In this document: positions 18,578-42,224 of the stretch, piece by piece | How positions within the stretch are numbered: position 1 is the stretch's first letter | Layout: every line of letters starts with the position of its first letter | Assembly (NCBI GenBank): GCA_018398765.1 | Contig: JAHBMJ010002739.1 | Coordinates: forward strand, 54,917 to 97,140 | DNA from: Chromera velia | Lineage: Eukaryota > Sar > Chromeraceae | Length of the DNA stretch: 42,224 nucleotides | Direction: 5' to 3' | Program-made: the position numbers and the translations under genes | Notes under the pieces: generated by a model | What the model saw: only the letters and a program-made list of their open reading frames with translations | Databases searched by the model: none | Told to the model about the DNA's origin: nothing

Positions 18578-20458
18578 ATCTCTCTTTTTTTTTTTCTCTC
18601 TCTCTCACACAAAGACTCTCAAACAGCCGATTCTTACAACTCCCGAACCGGGAAAAACTATTGTCACACACAACAACCGTCAAGTTTTCTCGTTCACGCA
18701 TTTCACTTCCATCTAGTCCGCTGATCTGCATGCACACAGTCTGCAAGACGCACAAGCACAAACCAGCTTGATTCTCGGTGACGGAAGGACCGTTTCTGTG
18801 TGCTTCTTACTCAATCTACTCAAGAGAAGCAGAAAAAAGTGAAACACGCGACCTCGCCCAATCCGTTCCTCTCCGACCTGAAGCATGCGAATCATGTTTT
18901 TGAGGCTGAAGGTGACTGCCTTCTGGCAGCTCCAGTCTGCAATCTCTGTGAAGAGAACGTCGTTATGGAACCCCGCGCCCGCACACCCCTCCAAGAGTTG
19001 GACTAGCGACAGTTGGGTCAGAGAGGAGACGCCTGGAAGAACCAACTCGGTCGCTGCAGCCAGCTGCGAGGGTGCAGGCACTCCCACCTTTCCGAAGGCG
19101 TATATGATCTTGACCAGAGTCTCGGGTGACATACGCAACTCGGGTTTCTGCAGACTGTCCCTATCTGGAAATGCGCGGGTGAAGGCGCCGTAGAGGGGCG
19201 CATGGAGAGTCTGCAGCTCTGCGTCTGCCACCATCAGGTCACACACAGCGTCCAGGTCTTGCGGGGAGGGGAGGGATGCCGCGTGTCTCCATTCACGCAG
19301 AGCGTCCTCACCCCTCTCAGACAGTCGAATACAGAGGGACCTGCACAGCGCTCAGGGGACACCGCGGAATGTAAAATGGCAATTGTTTTTACATGCATCG
19401 GGGAGGTCGATCGGCTCAGGACAGAAGCGCCGATTCGCAAATGGTTCGCTGGCTTGCTGATGATGGGAGAGAGTAGCACATAGCAGTGAATCAATCCAGC
19501 ACGCAAACTTGCCCAGACAAAACATAGAATTTTTTCATGTTTTCGTTGACTTTTGTTTTCTTACCGTCTCGTGAAAAGTGATTGCATGTCTGGCTTCCTC
19601 TCGTTCACATTTTCGTCACTGAAGCGTGTGCTCGTCCTCCGCTTCCCCCTTTCCTTTCTCTTCTCCCCTCATCCCCCCCACCCACTTGTCAGCATGAGAG
19701 GGAAAGGATGCCAGGGCAGTTGCAGCTGTTGCCAAATCTGCAAGTGCGGCACCTTCAACTCGACCAGAAAGTAGACCCTGAAGTGACCCCAGAGCGTCGG
19801 AGTGTTCCAACCCCACTCTAGACAGAAACCTCAGAAAGGCAGCAACAATCCCGGGGGCAGAAGAGAGCTCTTTCTTTCTGCTCTCTCGCTGGAGTTCTCG
19901 TAAAATTAAATTCTGAAATTTTCGATTCCGAATGCGGAATTGAGAGACAGCATGGAGACACACGCACAAATGAGACGGCGACAGTTCGTGAGCCTTCTCT
20001 TCCAGCTCTTCTAAGAGACAGGAAAACAAACGCTCATTCCGCCATCGGGCGAGCACAAAGGAGTGAAGGAGAGTCACGATTGCCGTCCCACTCAATTCTC
20101 TCCGCACTACCAACGCTCTCTTTGCAATTGCTGTCCAGAGGTCGCCATTCAATTTCTCTGCCTGTCCATACTCATACGCCACCTGCGCCAACTCAGAAGG
20201 GCCCGTCGTGATGACCTGTCTCGTCTCCGGAATGTCCTTCACCGACTGCATCCACACGCCCTGCTGCAGTTTTCTGCTTTCCCTGGGCGCTCTCTTCGCC
20301 GTCTCCCGGCCTTCTCTCACAGAGGAGACGGCGAAAGGGTTGGTGCTGCTGATTTTGGACAGAGGAGCATTCTGGAACTGAGGCTGGGCCCCGGCGGTCG
20401 TGGACAGATAACGCCGCTGGGCTCCTCCTTGCTTGGCCTGCCGGAGTGACCTTTGCAT
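17206..20458 (-). CDS. Organelle-targeted helical-repeat protein (HPR/OPR-like), 3 exons
   Basis: Exons on the minus strand: 20458-19686, 19340-18878, 18414-17206. GT-AG introns; phases close to 814 residues plus TAG. The N-terminus is basic with an RRYLSTTAG motif, typical of a mitochondrial presequence cleaved after R-x-Y. Residues ~85-430 consist of degenerate helix-turn-helix repeats of about 35-40 residues (for example SPSHLCVCLHAVSQFRIRN, MSPETLVKIIYAFGKVGVP, LTQLSLVQLLEGCAGAGF). This resembles the heptatricopeptide or octotricopeptide proteins of apicomplexan and algal organelles, which bind RNA. A long acidic and basic low-complexity middle follows, then a basic C-terminus rich in Lys/Arg/Gln (YRRLPRDVRAAQKRQKRWQK). 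No RAP domain is visible. A role in mitochondrial RNA processing or the mitoribosome is inference. The ATG at 20458 precedes the presequence directly. Confidence 0.8.
18489..18606. repeat. (CA)n and (CT)n microsatellites in intron 2 of the helical-repeat gene
   Basis: A CA array at about 18489-18522 and a CT array at about 18548-18606. Read on the gene strand they are GA and TG tracts upstream of the exon-3 acceptor. Confidence 0.9.
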
Positions 20459-21273
20459 TACGATTCCTGCACCGACTACGTGACTATATACTTCAGACCG
20501 TCAGAAGAAATGAAGGCGCACGGGCTCAGTCTGTCACGGGGCATGAGAAGGGCACACTGGGCGGGCCAAAATGAAATGGGTACTTCAGGGTTGTGCTGGG
20601 TTTTGTGGATGGGGCACACGGCATTGAAAAACAGTTCTAGTGCCCCGCCGACCAGAGGAGTTTCGGAGAAATTCCGAGACAGCTGGGAAACTTCTGAGAA
20701 AAGTCAAAACGTACTCGATCCAGCAACCCGATGGGGGCCGGCGAGCGCGAATTCCGCATGCATGCAGCAGCGCGCATCGCGCGCCGCGCAAAATTCACTA
20801 TAGCTGCATGGCATACGTGTATGCGCACAATTCGCGCGAAAAAGTGCACATTTTTTCTTTCGCTTTTTGAAGTACATTCGGCATGCACCACCGAATTTAC
20901 ACATGCAACTTTACAGATTCACCTAGCTTTGAAACTGCGCCTTGGCAGTGCATCATTGCATCTTTTGCGAGCACAGAAGTGGCCACTAGATACGGTCCGT
21001 GCACTGCTTTACCCTTTGATCCTCTTTCTGGTCTCTCACTGGCGTTCCTGCTACCTTTCGACGGCAACGAAAGGGGAGACGGCCAGTTGCTTACAGTCGT
21101 TTTATCAAAAAGAACAATACCGATTGATGTAACCAGCCGAGCAAAACTTCAATCGTCTTGCATACACAAGGAGTTTGTTCAGACGTACTGCTCGTCCTTA
21201 TTCCCTTCCAAGGAGCGAGAACCCTAAATCAAGAAGAAGAAGCGGTGTTATAAAGCACCTCACTGTTGCACTC
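20459..21273. promoter_or_regulatory. Divergent promoter region: helical-repeat gene / giant gene
   Basis: An 815-bp spacer between two ATGs on opposite strands. It contains TGCATGC-type palindromes (around 20756), a GCATAC-GT-GTATGC inverted repeat (20811-20824) and a TTCGCGCGAA palindrome (20831-20840) resembling an E2F/DP site. No gene is evident inside it. A short frame at 21175-21273 is open and continuous with the putative first exon of the giant gene. Confidence 0.5.
20831..20840. promoter_or_regulatory. E2F-like palindrome TTCGCGCGAA
   Basis: A perfect 10-bp palindrome matching the core of the E2F/DP consensus (TTTSGCGC then SAAA). It lies about 375 bp upstream of the helical-repeat gene ATG and about 430 bp upstream of the giant gene. 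Function is inferred from sequence only. Confidence 0.3.

Positions 21274-42224
<20,951 letters not shown>

Noticed and set aside
17246..18724. A 492-codon plus-strand frame
   Set aside because: It is the antisense shadow of the helical-repeat gene's last exon; Ser/Pro-rich composition reflects the acidic, charged codons on the other strand.

Overview
The window is nuclear DNA of a eukaryotic protist. Genes are split by many short GT-AG introns whose acceptors usually read TGCAG, exons join with consistent phase, intergenic DNA is AT-rich, and introns and spacers are full of CA/TG, CT/GA and TTCC microsatellites. The gene set suggests a flagellated alveolate alga. It includes an intraflagellar-transport GTPase (IFT27), a glucan branching enzyme, a mitochondrion-type helical-repeat protein of the kind common in Apicomplexa and their algal relatives, and a giant DUF3638/DUF3645 protein. 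A chromerid such as Chromera velia is my best guess. This is inference from gene content and style, not a database match.

Layout: (1) 138-292, + strand: last exon of an unidentified gene. (2) 2733-6427, - strand: complete 8-exon, 635-residue GH13 branching-enzyme-like gene. (3) 7736-11497, - strand: complete 8-exon IFT27/RABL4 gene. (4) 12603-14646, + strand: MAPEG/microsomal glutathione S-transferase-like gene, divergent from IFT27, whose start codon appears to be split by an intron. (5) 14647-17205: AT-rich gap with a weak orphan-gene candidate near 15.5-16.3 kb. (6) 17206-20458, - strand: 3-exon, 814-residue helical-repeat protein with a likely mitochondrial presequence. (7) 21274 to the right edge, + strand: at least 37 exons and about 2,850 residues of one giant gene, still open at the edge. 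It carries a helicase/SecA-like motif I (MGGGKT), a motif II (DEID) and a DUF3645-like segment, the signature of the poorly characterised DUF3638/DUF3645 family.

The genes are unrelated in function (storage polysaccharide, cilium, membrane detoxification, organelle RNA biology, giant ATPase), as expected in a eukaryotic genome. Two divergent gene pairs (IFT27/MAPEG and helical-repeat/giant gene) share short spacers that contain striking palindromes. Exon models were built by hand from splice motifs, reading-frame phase and family resemblance. Phase closes exactly for genes 2, 3, 4 and 6 and along the modelled part of gene 7; the 5' end of gene 7 and a few of its junctions are less certain.
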